Below are positions 35,412 through 44,819 of a DNA stretch of 59,519 nucleotides, piece after piece. The stretch is from Psychrobacter vallis. Lineage in GTDB: Bacteria > Pseudomonadota > Gammaproteobacteria > Pseudomonadales > Moraxellaceae. The notes under the pieces were generated by a model, which was not told where the DNA came from, ran no database searches, and was given only the letters and a program-made list of their open reading frames with translations. The first letter of the stretch is position 1. The number at the start of each line of letters is the position of its first letter. The stretch is taken from positions 1-59,519 of the forward strand of contig NZ_CAJHBU010000020.1 of assembly GCF_904846715.1 (NCBI RefSeq), given 5' to 3'. A program made the position numbers and the translations under genes.

Positions 35412-37943
35412 TTATTTCTTAGATTTAGTGATGCCCGCTTCTTTCAACAAAGCACCAAGCGTACCCATTTTACTAGGAGTTCCAGCTTTATCCGCTTTTG
35501 GCGTCGGCGCTTTGCTACGAGTATCGGTACCGACTTTGTCCTGACGATTGCCACGCGGCTTTGACGAGCGCTTGTCAGTTGCCGGACGATTGTTATTGCT
35601 ACGTGGGCGACTGGCTTTTTCATCATTAGCTGTATGTGCCTCAGAAGATTTTGCTGCTGGGCGAGCTGGCTTTTCAGCTTCAGGCTTCATACTAAAACCA
35701 ATACGGCCACGTTTTTCGTCGATAGAAATGACACGTACCGAGATAATATCACCTGGTTTTACGCGGTTCATCGGATCTGCCACAAAATCGTTGGCCATCT
35801 GTGAGATATGAACCAGACCATCTTGATGGACGCCGACATCGACGAAACAACCAAAGGCAGTTACGTTAGTGACAACACCTTCTAACGTCATCCCTTCGCT
35901 AAGGTCTTTGATACTATTGACATCATCACGGAAATTGGCCGTCTTAAATTCGGGACGGGGGTCACGTGCAGGCTTCGCAAGTTCATCTAGAATGGCTGTT
36001 ACACTGATATTATCGTCGTGAGCTGTAAGCGCAGTGGTATCAATAGTATTTAACACCCCATCGTTACCGATGATTTCTGGTAATGCTTTACCCGTTTGCG
36101 CCAATAAGCTATCAACCAAGGCATAGCTTTCAGGATGCACCCCTGTCGCATCTAGTGGATTGCTACCATTATGGATACGTAAAAAACCTGCGGCTTGCTC
36201 AAACGTCTTAACGCCTAAGCGCGGAACGTTTTTCAATGACTCGCGGCTATCAAATGCGCCATGCTCTTTACGATAACTCACGATTTGCTGCGCGACGTTT
36301 TTATTCAAACCAGCAATATGCGCCAAAATCGCAGGACTGGCGGTGTTCACATCGACACCAACGGCATTTACGCTGTCTTGAGTCACTTTATCCAAGCTAT
36401 CGGCTAGCTGCGTTTGGTTCACATCATGCTGATACTGACCCACACCAATGGCTTTTGGATCGACTTTGACCAACTCTGACAATGGATCTTGCAAGCGGCG
36501 GGCGATGGATACTGCTCCGCGTACCGAGACATCTAAGTTCGCCAATTCATCACTGGCCAGCTCACTGGCTGAATAGACAGAGGCGCCAGATTCATTGACG
36601 ATGACAGCTTTGGCTTTTAGCGCATCATTGGCCGCTAAAATCTCTTTAATCATGGCGTCTGTTTCACGACTTGCCGTGCCATTACCGATAGCCACTAGAT
36701 CAACGTTATAAGTGCTTAACAAGTCATCGATTACCGATTTTGCTGCAGTCATCTTATTATCAGGGGCAAACGGATAGACTGTTGCCACAACAGGCTTGTC
36801 GGCGCTATCTAGCATGACATGACCTTGGGCATCGACAATAGCCATTTTGACACCATGACGAATACCAGGATCCACGCCCAAGATAACTTTACGACCAGCA
36901 GGCGCTGACATCAATAAGTGCTGCAAGTTATTGGCAAAAACATCAATGGCATCGGCTTCAGCCGTCAGACGCTTTTCAGTTAATAAGCGGTGCTCGATAT
37001 GCGGACGCCATTTGTCTTTCCACAAGCTACTGGCCGCTTCTGCCAAAAACTCGCGGCGGGCAGCAGGTGCTTTGGCATCGACATCAAAATGACTGATTAT
37101 TTTTTCGATAAAAGGGGCATCTTCCCCTTCGATCTTTAGACCCAAGACGTTTTCTTGACGACCACGTAACATCGCTAACAGGCGATGATTGGGCAGACGC
37201 GCAAGGCTTTCGCTATGCTCAAAATAGTCTTTGAACTTCTCACCGACTTCACGTTTTTCATCACTGGCAACGGCAGACACGATACTGGCCGTTTTGGCAA
37301 ATCCACTGCGCAAATTGTCCAGCAAGCCTAGTGCTTGTGTCCATTCATCAACGATAATGGCCTGCACACCAGCGAGCTGCTTATCGATATCGCTAAAATC
37401 AACCTCGATCTCATTACCACTGTCATCGGTAATGCTAGATTGCACTTGATAGTCGGCCAGCGCGTCCGTTGGAGTCATATCTTGCGTCAAGACTGCTTGT
37501 GCGGCAACGTCGAGACCAGCAGCACGAGCTTTAGCAGCGGGTGAACGGCGGCGGGGACGATACGGCAGATAGATGTCTTCAAGCTCAAGCTTCGACGTCG
37601 CATTATCAATGCGCGTCTGTAGCTCGTCGGTCAAATTGCCTTGCGTGCTCAATAGCTCAGTAATTTTGAGGCGACGGGTGGCCATGTCACGCTCATAATT
37701 GAGAGACTTCTCTAACGCTCGCAATTGCGCATCGTCTAGATTCTGCGTTTTTTCTTTGCGGTAACGGGCAATAAACGGAACAGTCGCGCCTTCATCGTAA
37801 AGTTTGACAAACGCATTGACTTGAGCAGTCTTAATGCCAAGCGCGCGAGCAAGCTTGTCGTGAATATTCGCGTGTGTGGTTGCATCCAAAACCTGTGCAT
37901 TTGTCGAGGTTTGAGATGGCGTTAAGGTATCAGTGCTACTCAT
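35412..37943 (-). CDS. tex: Tex-type RNA-binding transcription accessory protein
   Basis: Tex is a conserved RNA-binding protein linked to transcription and stress. Domains in order: Tex N-terminal helical region (about 30-330, with VPFIARYRKE), YqgF/RNase H-like domain (about 345-480, ILGVDPGIRHG), helix-hairpin-helix (about 510-590, VDVNTASPAILAHIAGL) and S1 domain (about 675-745, GMTLEGVVTNVTAFGCFVDV). At 843 residues it is longer than E. coli YhgF (773) by a basic, Lys/Arg/Pro-rich C-terminal tail, which may bind RNA. Monocistronic. Confidence 0.95.
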   Translation of the reverse strand: MSSTDTLTPSQTSTNAQVLDATTHANIHDKLARALGIKTAQVNAFVKLYDEGATVPFIARYRKEKTQNLDDAQLRALEKSLNYERDMATRRLKITELLSTQGNLTDELQTRIDNATSKLELEDIYLPYRPRRRSPAAKARAAGLDVAAQAVLTQDMTPTDALADYQVQSSITDDSGNEIEVDFSDIDKQLAGVQAIIVDEWTQALGLLDNLRSGFAKTASIVSAVASDEKREVGEKFKDYFEHSESLARLPNHRLLAMLRGRQENVLGLKIEGEDAPFIEKIISHFDVDAKAPAARREFLAEAASSLWKDKWRPHIEHRLLTEKRLTAEADAIDVFANNLQHLLMSAPAGRKVILGVDPGIRHGVKMAIVDAQGHVMLDSADKPVVATVYPFAPDNKMTAAKSVIDDLLSTYNVDLVAIGNGTASRETDAMIKEILAANDALKAKAVIVNESGASVYSASELASDELANLDVSVRGAVSIARRLQDPLSELVKVDPKAIGVGQYQHDVNQTQLADSLDKVTQDSVNAVGVDVNTASPAILAHIAGLNKNVAQQIVSYRKEHGAFDSRESLKNVPRLGVKTFEQAAGFLRIHNGSNPLDATGVHPESYALVDSLLAQTGKALPEIIGNDGVLNTIDTTALTAHDDNISVTAILDELAKPARDPRPEFKTANFRDDVNSIKDLSEGMTLEGVVTNVTAFGCFVDVGVHQDGLVHISQMANDFVADPMNRVKPGDIISVRVISIDEKRGRIGFSMKPEAEKPARPAAKSSEAHTANDEKASRPRSNNNRPATDKRSSKPRGNRQDKVGTDTRSKAPTPKADKAGTPSKMGTLGALLKEAGITKSKK

Positions 37944-38339
37944 ATACGTATCAATCGTTGAGAAATGTAGCTTTGCATTATAGCAAAAGCTGCATGAATA
38001 AAAATCCTTTTTATCTTTTCGTTATTTATCGCGTGTTTTGTAGCAAAAATCGTCTCATATCATAAGTTCTGTCGCCTTGTTAAACAAACGCATACAGCAT
38101 TTTTCCTTATGAGTGATGCAATTATGACTGCAATCTTATACACTAAAGTACCAATCGTACAAATATTGCTAATGACTGCTATATTGAACAAATGTAGTTA
38201 TTTTTAAAAGATTTCTCGATAATCAATGGATTGACCATTAAACAATGACACAAGCAATGACACTATTTTTGTGAACCATCATATTTTTGATAAAAGTTAA
38301 TTGTTTCTACTAATAATAATTTTATAATAGGATGCCTGT
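37944..38339. other. Divergent region between tex and ompR
   Basis: About 395 bp. A TATAAT word lies at about 38322, near ompR. No repeat or RNA gene recognised. Confidence 0.4.
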
Positions 38340-39098
38340 ATGACTGATAATACCAGCCCCGATACTCTGACTCAGCGTATTTTAGTTGTCGATGATGACG
38401 CCCGTCTGCGCTCTTTGTTACAGCGCTTTCTAGAAGACGATGGTTTTGTCGTTCGTACGGCGCACGATGGCAGCCAGATGGACAAACTGATGCAACGTGA
38501 GCTTTTCTCCTTAGTGGTATTAGATTTGATGTTACCAGGCGAAGACGGTATCAGTATCTGTAAACGTTTGCGTGAAAATAATGGCGATATCCCCATTATT
38601 ATGCTCACTGCTAAAGGAGGCGACGCGGATCGGATTGCAGGACTTGAAGCGGGCGCGGACGATTATTTGCCAAAACCTTTTAATCCAAAAGAGCTGTTGG
38701 CTCGGATCAAAGCGGTATTACGTCGTCAAAACCGCGAGCTGCCCGGTGCCCCAAGTCATCAACTTGAAGTGGTTGAGTTTGGTCCATGGACACTGGATCT
38801 ATCGACTCGCACACTCAAACGTGACGGCAACGTAGTCACCTTAACGACAGGTGAGTTTTCGGTATTAAAAGCATTAGTTCAGCATCCACGCGAGCCATTG
38901 ACTCGTGACAAACTCATGAACCTTGCGCGTGGTCGTGAATGGGGTGCGATGGAGCGCTCTATCGATGTACAAGTCTCTCGTTTGCGTCGTCTGATTGAAG
39001 ACAACCCTTCACAGGCGCGTTATATTCAGACCGTATGGGGCGTGGGTTATGTATTCGTTCCTGACGAAGCTGACGTTGAAGCCGTTAAAAGTGAGTAA
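38340..39098 (+). CDS. ompR: OmpR-type response regulator
   Basis: Two-component transcription factor of the winged-helix family. Receiver domain 12-125 with acidic pocket VVDDD, phosphoacceptor Asp62 in VVLDLMLPGEDG and Lys in MLTAKGG; effector domain 145-240 with WTLDLSTRTLKRDG and RSIDVQVSRLRRLIEDNP, the recognition helix, very close to OmpR. AGGA precedes the ATG. The usual partner kinase gene envZ is not next to it: a CobW GTPase gene follows after 24 bp. The cognate kinase must be elsewhere or lost. Confidence 0.93.
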   Translation: MTDNTSPDTLTQRILVVDDDARLRSLLQRFLEDDGFVVRTAHDGSQMDKLMQRELFSLVVLDLMLPGEDGISICKRLRENNGDIPIIMLTAKGGDADRIAGLEAGADDYLPKPFNPKELLARIKAVLRRQNRELPGAPSHQLEVVEFGPWTLDLSTRTLKRDGNVVTLTTGEFSVLKALVQHPREPLTRDKLMNLARGREWGAMERSIDVQVSRLRRLIEDNPSQARYIQTVWGVGYVFVPDEADVEAVKSE

Positions 39099-39122
39099 TT
39101 TTCATTCAATACCTTTAACGCT

Positions 39123-40355
39123 ATGAGCCCTGCTTTGAACACCTCTACTATTTTTCAAAATATACCCTGCACCTTGGTGACAGGGTTTTTGGGTGCTGGC
39201 AAAACCACGGTAATTAACCAGCTACTGGCTATTAGGCCTGCTGCTGAGCGCTGGGCGTTATTAATTAACGAATTTGGTCGGATCGGTATTGATGGTGCCC
39301 TACTGGCAAGCTCGCAAGACAATACCGCTGAGCAAAACAACATTGCTATTCGTGAAGTCAGTGGTGGTTGTATTTGTTGTACCAGTCAGCTGCCCTTACA
39401 AATCGCTATCAGCCGTCTGCTCAGCGACCACCATCCGCAGCGACTACTTATTGAGCCCACAGGGCTTGCGCATCCACGTGAGCTGATACGTCAACTCAGT
39501 GCGCCGCATTGGCAAACAGCGCTAAAAATGCAGGCGGTGATAACGGTGCTTAGCGCGCTGCAATGGCAACAAGAAAAGTATCGTACTCACGATGGTTTTC
39601 AAGCGCACGTCCGTGATGCGGATGTGTTGGTGATTAATCGTTACGCTCAATTGGACGATAGCGAAAAACAAACGTTGCAACAATGGATAGCCACGCTCAA
39701 TTCGCAGGCAAACATCCTTTGGGCGCCTTCTGTGCAAACCACGCCAGAGGACGAATATTCATTGAACGCCTATCTATCAGCATTACGCACCCAGCTGACC
39801 AAGCCCAGTCATACCATCTCGCAACAGCGTATTGTGAATATTGCTCACCCTCAACACTCCACTGTTCGCTTACAGCCACTGAATAAGTCTCTATCGGCTG
39901 ACTCACTTTCAAGCCTTTCTACTGTCGATAATGACACTCAGACTGACACAGATCTTGAGCAGCCTTATCGTTATCATGAACAGCAGCAAGACATCCTACT
40001 GGCAGGTTGGCGGCTACCCGCGCAATATGTGCTAAAAGCAGATGATTTACAAGATTGGCTATTGAAACTGCCAAACTGGCAACGTATCAAAGGGGTTGTC
40101 CATACCTCTGACGGCTGGCTACAGATCAATTTTACCCCTGATAGCTTAACCACTAGTACCGTCAGCCCACAGGTTGATAGTCGGTTAGAAATTATTCTAC
40201 AGTTAGATGAAGATAATGATGAGGCTCAAGATACAATCGTAGGGAGCCATCAAGTAGGTACAGAAAATGAGTCTTTGCTTGCCACTGTTATAGAATTGCC
40301 GTCTGTCATCGATTGGGAGGCGTGCGACCGCGAGCTAATGGCGATAGTTATCTGA
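39123..40355 (+). CDS. CobW/COG0523-family GTPase (putative metal chaperone)
   Basis: G3E GTPase with P-loop GFLGAGKT (residues 21-28), metal-binding CxCC in GGCICC (Cys83, 85, 86), and EPTGLAHP in the switch region. C-terminal CobW domain (about 280-410) with GWRLPAQYVL and RIKGVVHTSDGW. Family members deliver zinc or other metals under limitation; cobalamin genes are absent, so a zinc role is more likely. It starts 24 bp after ompR and is probably co-transcribed with it. The Shine-Dalgarno is weak. An acidic linker near 345-370 is unusual. Confidence 0.88.
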   Translation: MSPALNTSTIFQNIPCTLVTGFLGAGKTTVINQLLAIRPAAERWALLINEFGRIGIDGALLASSQDNTAEQNNIAIREVSGGCICCTSQLPLQIAISRLLSDHHPQRLLIEPTGLAHPRELIRQLSAPHWQTALKMQAVITVLSALQWQQEKYRTHDGFQAHVRDADVLVINRYAQLDDSEKQTLQQWIATLNSQANILWAPSVQTTPEDEYSLNAYLSALRTQLTKPSHTISQQRIVNIAHPQHSTVRLQPLNKSLSADSLSSLSTVDNDTQTDTDLEQPYRYHEQQQDILLAGWRLPAQYVLKADDLQDWLLKLPNWQRIKGVVHTSDGWLQINFTPDSLTTSTVSPQVDSRLEIILQLDEDNDEAQDTIVGSHQVGTENESLLATVIELPSVIDWEACDRELMAIVI

Positions 40356-40415
40356 TGAACGCTTTCGAAAAATGAGAGTGCAATTGATCCTAAATAAAAA
40401 AAGTACAATCATTAA

Positions 40416-40524
40416 AACGTACTGCTGGGATAATTATTTCTTGCTTGCTGTGCCGTTGCTGACAGAGGCTGCGAAAAATCACCCCAGCAGCACTATATTC
40501 GTTTTATAGTGGATTGACTATAGT
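40416..40524 (-). repeat. Dispersed palindromic repeat, copy 3
   Basis: Reverse orientation: arm ACGTACTGCTGGGATAATTA, core CTTGCTTGCTGTGCCGTTGC then GACAGAGGCTGC, arm AAATCACCCCAGCAG, then the leader as its complement, ATAGTGGATTGACTATAG at about 40506-40523. The best-preserved copy in the window with the full leader. Confidence 0.75.
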
Positions 40525-40557
40525 AAGGTAAATACCGCTATACGATAAAATCAGCAT

Positions 40558-40602
40558 AAAAAAAGCCCTCTACTATTTTATATAGCAGAGGGCTCTTTTT
40601 TA
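40558..40602 (-). terminator. Terminator of the DksA-like gene
   Basis: Stem AGCCCTCTACTA / TAGCAGAGGGCT (one mismatch), flanked by an A run that becomes the T tail on the minus strand. It could also stop the cobW transcript. Confidence 0.85.
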
Positions 40603-40603
40603 A

Positions 40604-40870
40604 TTAACGTAATTGGCTGTCTTTACTGCCGCGCCGGTTGAACAACTCAGCGGCTCTCGCCTCTTGCTCAAGCTCGGCTTGACAACTCACACAATGCTGT
40701 ACGCCAGGTACGGCCAATCGCCGTGCTTCTGGAATGGGGTTGCCACATTCATCGCAAAGCTCAGCACTAACGCCTGTGGGCAGCGAACGCCGAGCACGTT
40801 CTAGTGCATCATTCACGGTCGCATCCATTTGTTCGTGCTCAGCACCATCTCTTGACCAGCCACCTGCCAT
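40604..40870 (-). CDS. DksA/TraR-type C4 zinc-finger protein (YbiI-like)
   Basis: The 88-residue protein has the C4 finger CDECGNPIPEARRLAVPGVQ followed by HCVSCQAELE, the same arrangement as YbiI and short DksA-like proteins. It lacks the long N-terminal coiled coil with which DksA enters the RNA polymerase channel, so full DksA activity is unlikely. AGGA precedes the ATG. It is convergent with the CobW gene. Confidence 0.9.
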   Translation of the reverse strand: MAGGWSRDGAEHEQMDATVNDALERARRSLPTGVSAELCDECGNPIPEARRLAVPGVQHCVSCQAELEQEARAAELFNRRGSKDSQLR

Positions 40871-41037
40871 AATCCCATCCTATTTATTATTGGTTATATT
40901 TAGTCTATTAATGAAATTCAAATAGAATAAAATTCTTTAAGAACAAATAGATGGGGTTCCTACTCACTGATTACAACCTATGAGTGGACGTACAAGATCT
41001 ATATAAAACGTGATGGTATTGGCCAAAAATATCGCTG

Positions 41038-41874
41038 CTAATCCTTTGGCTGTAGCTCGATCACTTGCCCGCGCACACCAATACTTTCATCACTCATCAA
41101 ACAGACGTAGCCTGCCATGATGTCCTCTGGTGTTTTTAGACTCATAGGATTTTCCCCCGGATACGCATGAGCACGCATGTTGGTACGTGTGCCGCCAGGA
41201 TTGATGCAGTTAAAGCGTAAATTGGTGGTATTTTTTGTTTCTTGGGTAAAGATATCACTCATACCTTCCACCGCTTGCTTTGATAGCGCGTAAGCGCCCC
41301 AAAAGGCGCGAGGATTTGTACCAACTGTGCTAGAGGTAAAGACTATAGAGCCATTATCAGCATCTTTTAATAACGGTAATAGCGCTTGGGTGAGCATAAA
41401 GGTCGCGGTAAAGTTGACCTTCATCACTTGGGCAAAGGTATCAACGTCATACATCTCAAGCGGTGTCAGCTGTCCAAGCATGCCAGCGTTATGCAAGATA
41501 CCATCCAGCTGACCAACTTCTTTGTTAATCAGTCCTTCTAGCTGCTGCATTTCTGCATAAGTTGCGCCTTCTAGATTCATCGGTAGCATGGCTGGCTGCT
41601 TACCACCAAAGCTCTCAATTTCATCATACACGTACTCAAGCTTGCTACTGGTACGTCCCAATAGCAAAACGGTAGCGCCATAACGGGCATAGGTCAGTGC
41701 TGCCACACGGCCAATACCATCGCCTGCACCCGTCACCAAGATAGTTTTGCCGTCTAGGCAGTTACTAGCTGGCACGAAACGTCGAATGTCGTCATGAGTC
41801 AAAGGCTGAGTAGAGTTTTGGGCGGCTTGAGAATTATGGTGCTGCGTAGCTGACTGATTGGTCTGGTCACTCAT
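41038..41874 (-). CDS. Short-chain dehydrogenase/reductase (YciK-like)
   Basis: Classical SDR with cofactor motif TGAGDGIGR, LHNAGMLG, catalytic Ser in VFTSSTVG and YALSK (Tyr-X3-Lys). The ATG at 41874 (MSDQTNQS) is preferred because GTGAG lies 7 bp upstream; a GTG at 41886 would overlap that site. It is the third gene of ubiG - HAD phosphatase - SDR, an order kept in Pseudomonas and Acinetobacter. A MITE-like element lies between it and the phosphatase gene. Substrate unknown. Confidence 0.9.
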   Translation of the reverse strand: MSDQTNQSATQHHNSQAAQNSTQPLTHDDIRRFVPASNCLDGKTILVTGAGDGIGRVAALTYARYGATVLLLGRTSSKLEYVYDEIESFGGKQPAMLPMNLEGATYAEMQQLEGLINKEVGQLDGILHNAGMLGQLTPLEMYDVDTFAQVMKVNFTATFMLTQALLPLLKDADNGSIVFTSSTVGTNPRAFWGAYALSKQAVEGMSDIFTQETKNTTNLRFNCINPGGTRTNMRAHAYPGENPMSLKTPEDIMAGYVCLMSDESIGVRGQVIELQPKD

Positions 41875-41915
41875 GGTATTACTCACTACTTATCGTTTAT
41901 ATAGTTAGAATGCGA

Positions 41916-41973
41916 AGGCGTGTCATCAATTCAGCTGACTTTAATTTTCATAATCTAATGGATGACACGCCCT
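41916..41973. mobile_element. MITE-like element, 58 bp
   Basis: Left end AGGCGTGTCATCAATT (one G lost) and right end AATGGATGACACGCCCT are inverted repeats; the 25-bp interior has no coding capacity. It separates the HAD phosphatase gene from the SDR gene inside an otherwise conserved cluster. Confidence 0.7.
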
Positions 41974-41992
41974 AGGTAATAATCAAGGCAAT

Positions 41993-42703
41993 TTATAAAT
42001 ATTCAAATTTACCCGAAGAAAGCAATAACCGGTTTAATTCTTCAGGAGTATTGGTGATGTAATCAGCATTCCATTTCTTTAGATTCTTTTGGTCTTCAGG
42101 TGGAATATAACCATAAGCGGCTAAAATCGTTGGCATGCCAGCCGCATTGCCCGCTTCGATATCCCTTATATGATCGCCAACATACAGAACACAGCCAGCG
42201 GCACCGCGAGGGATAGCGAGCTTTTCTAACGCCATATACATGGGCTCTGGATCAGGCTTGGAGCGGGACACATCATCAGGACAGATCAGAACGGCACAGC
42301 GCTCATCTAACTGCATCTTTTTTAGTAATTGCTCTGCCAAATAACGGGGCTTATTGGTCACGATTCCCCATGGCACATTCTTTTCTTCAAGAGCCGTTAA
42401 TACGGCTTCTAGTTCATTGAACACGCAACTGTCGACGCATATCTCTGCTTCATAGTCGTCTAAAAACTGCTGGCGAAAATCGAGTAACTCTGCCTCACTG
42501 ACCTCAAGTTGATCGTTGTGCCGTAGCATCAATTGTACCATTGCCGACGCACCTGCAGAGACTTGCTCACGAATGTCTGCTTCAGGTGGCGCTTGCCAAT
42601 CATTTTCGCGACTCATTTTACTGATGATACGGACAAAGTCAGCAGCAGTATCGATTAATGTCCCATCAAGGTCAAATAACACCGCTTTTACAAATTGGGT
42701 CAT
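41993..42703 (-). CDS. HAD-IA phosphatase, Gph/MupP type
   Basis: HAD motifs: FDLDGTLID (nucleophile Asp), IVTNKP, a Lys in SRSKPDPEP and VGDHIRDIEAGNAAGM. The ATG at 42703 gives MTQFVKAVLFDLDGTL. Annotation by similarity would be phosphoglycolate phosphatase, but the position directly after ubiG and before the YciK-like SDR is that of mupP in Pseudomonas, whose product removes phosphate from MurNAc-6-P in cell-wall recycling. The two activities cannot be told apart by sequence reading alone. Confidence 0.88.
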   Translation of the reverse strand: MTQFVKAVLFDLDGTLIDTAADFVRIISKMSRENDWQAPPEADIREQVSAGASAMVQLMLRHNDQLEVSEAELLDFRQQFLDDYEAEICVDSCVFNELEAVLTALEEKNVPWGIVTNKPRYLAEQLLKKMQLDERCAVLICPDDVSRSKPDPEPMYMALEKLAIPRGAAGCVLYVGDHIRDIEAGNAAGMPTILAAYGYIPPEDQKNLKKWNADYITNTPEELNRLLLSSGKFEYL

Positions 42704-42772
42704 AGTGAATGCTCTCAAAATTGATAACGTGTTTAATAAAATAGCATGGCGTACAAATAACGTACTATGGCA

Positions 42773-43639
42773 TTAAGCTGAAATTATGGGTTTTTGTACG
42801 GCCATCATATAGTTAACATCGACATTTTGTGCCAGCCAGTAGCGCTTGGTCAGCGGGTTATAATGCAAACCAATAATGTCTTGGCGTGTAAATCCAGCAT
42901 CGATGGCCATTTTGTCTAGCTCAGCTGGCGTAATGAATTTGGCATAGTCATGCGTACCGCGATCCAGCAAGCGTAATACATACTCTGCCCCAACGATGGC
43001 AAATAAATAAGATTTCGGATTGCGATTAATTGTCGATAACACACAAACACCGCCTGGGGCCAATAGCTCAAAACAGGCCTGTACAATTGAGCTGGGGTCA
43101 GGCACATGCTCAAGCATCTCCATGCAAGTCACCACGTCAAATTGACCAGCGTGCGTTTTTGCTAGATCTTCTACTGGGATATGCTGATAGCGCAACGTAT
43201 CTTCTAACCCGCTTTGCTCTGCATGCAGTGCCGCCGCTTTTAGGTTCTCGGTACCCAAGTCAATTCCTGTTACATCTGCACCGCGCCGTGCCATGGATTC
43301 TGACAATATACCGCCGCCACAACCGACATCAAGTACTTTTTTACCAGCCAGCCCAGTATCTGCCGTTTTATTCACGGCTGCCATATTATGGCTATCATGG
43401 TCATTTTGATAACCTTCATAACCCTGATAGCCATGCTTGATATTTTCTTCTATCCAATTCAGACGCAGAGGATTGATTTCGTGCAAGGTCGCAAACGCGC
43501 CCGTATTGCTCCACCATTCGCTGGCCAAGTTGTTGAACTTTTCGACTTCGCTAGGATCTACATTGATGGCGGTCATTTTGTCATCGAGAGAGTTATTTGC
43601 TTGTTCGTTCGAAGCAGTCGAAGATAGAGCTGCGCTCAT
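42773..43639 (-). CDS. ubiG: Ubiquinone biosynthesis O-methyltransferase
   Basis: UbiG performs both O-methylations of ubiquinone synthesis using S-adenosylmethionine. DPSEVEKFNNLASEWWS and the SAM-binding VLDVGCGGGILSESMARRGA are family hallmarks; CMEMLEHVPDP and RGTHDYAKFITPAEL follow. At 288 residues it is longer than E. coli UbiG (240), because of an N-terminal extension and an insert near 80-95 (GYEGYQNDHDSHNM). AAAGG precedes the ATG. First gene of the cluster. Confidence 0.96.
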   Translation of the reverse strand: MSAALSSTASNEQANNSLDDKMTAINVDPSEVEKFNNLASEWWSNTGAFATLHEINPLRLNWIEENIKHGYQGYEGYQNDHDSHNMAAVNKTADTGLAGKKVLDVGCGGGILSESMARRGADVTGIDLGTENLKAAALHAEQSGLEDTLRYQHIPVEDLAKTHAGQFDVVTCMEMLEHVPDPSSIVQACFELLAPGGVCVLSTINRNPKSYLFAIVGAEYVLRLLDRGTHDYAKFITPAELDKMAIDAGFTRQDIIGLHYNPLTKRYWLAQNVDVNYMMAVQKPIISA

Positions 43640-44030
43640 AGCGTTTTTCCTTTATTGTCATTATCATTATTATCGTATCAGGTGCACGAAGCTGGATTTA
43701 ATATTAGCATGAGAGGGACGGCTTTGTCGTGAGTACATCGTCACCGATTGTGAATGGGCTTAGCAAGTCTAAGCAACCATAGATGCAAGTCGACAGAAGC
43801 AAGATACCTTAAAGAATAGCTCACAGCTTTACAACCATCAGTTAAGAATCGGATTCACAACTACATACGTTTTGCGTTATTATAGTCGATACGCCACTTC
43901 GGTTCGATTGCACTTGGTTTGACTGCCCTCGGCGCTATGGCGTTTATACACTTTAAAAACTATGTCTTCAAAACCATAGATACAGAAATACCCTAATGAA
44001 CCCTAAGTCTTCACACCTCAAGGATAAAGT
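43640..44030. other. Divergent region between ubiG and dsbA
   Basis: About 390 bp. Contains a segment (43890-43960) with CGCCA / TGGCG words around GC-richer sequence that could fold, but no known RNA family is recognised. Promoters for both genes are expected here. Confidence 0.4.
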
Positions 44031-44651
44031 ATGAAACGTGTCATCACACTGACTGGTCTGGCTATGGCCATTGGACTTTCCACTATGGGCGCACAAGCGG
44101 CCGATTATGTCGCTGGCAAAGACTATCGCGTGCTAGACAATCCAGAAAAAATTAGCGGTGATGCTATCATTGTTCGTGAGTTTTTTTGGTATGGTTGCCC
44201 GCATTGTAATGTTCTGAATCCACACATGGAAAAATGGGCAAAAACCAAGGACAAAGACGTTGCATTTTTTAAGACTCCAGCCGCGCTAAACCCTGTTTGG
44301 GAAGCCAACGCTCGTGGTTTTTATGCCGCTCAGCTACTAGGGTTTGAAAGCAAAACGCATGACGCATTGTTTGATGCCATTCACAAAGACGGCAAAAAAC
44401 TATTTGATCAATCTTCATTGAGCAAATGGTATGCAACAAAAGGTGTGAATGAGAAAAAATTCAACAGTCTTTATAACTCATTTGCTGTTGGTACAAAGAT
44501 TGGCCGTTCACAAGCAGGTGCTAAGCGTTACCAGCTCTCTGGCGTACCAGCCGTGGTCGTACAAGGCAAATACGTTGTAACGGGTGAAAGTGCAAAAGTG
44601 CCTAAAGTTGTGGATTATTTGGTCGATAAAGCACGCGCTGAAAAGAAATAA
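44031..44651 (+). CDS. dsbA: Thiol:disulfide interchange protein DsbA
   Basis: Periplasmic oxidase that introduces disulfides into secreted proteins. Signal peptide 1-24 (cleavage after AQAA), thioredoxin fold with active site FFWYGCPHCN (Cys56, Cys59) and cis-Pro loop SGVPAVVV near 175. The CPHC dipeptide is that of classical DsbA. 206 residues, typical. AAGGA precedes the ATG; a strong terminator follows. Confidence 0.96.
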   Translation: MKRVITLTGLAMAIGLSTMGAQAADYVAGKDYRVLDNPEKISGDAIIVREFFWYGCPHCNVLNPHMEKWAKTKDKDVAFFKTPAALNPVWEANARGFYAAQLLGFESKTHDALFDAIHKDGKKLFDQSSLSKWYATKGVNEKKFNSLYNSFAVGTKIGRSQAGAKRYQLSGVPAVVVQGKYVVTGESAKVPKVVDYLVDKARAEKK

Positions 44652-44685
44652 TTCAAACAGTACTGATGCAGGATGTATTTATATA

Positions 44686-44720
44686 TCAAAAAAGCCAATC
44701 ATTCGATGATTGGCTTTTTT
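44686..44720 (+). terminator. Terminator of dsbA
   Basis: Stem AAAAAAGCCAATCAT / ATGATTGGCTTTTTT with a TCG loop. Confidence 0.93.
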
Positions 44721-44819
44721 GTTTGTTATCGATTATATAGTCAATACCAAATAAAATGGATACACAATATTATGAGGCGCGACTGACCATGCGAATCATA
44801 TCTTTTAGAATTGAGATTA

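Noticed and set aside
43890..43960. Possible structured RNA upstream of dsbA
   Set aside because: Short CGCCA / TGGCG words pair, but no known RNA family or terminator could be recognised.
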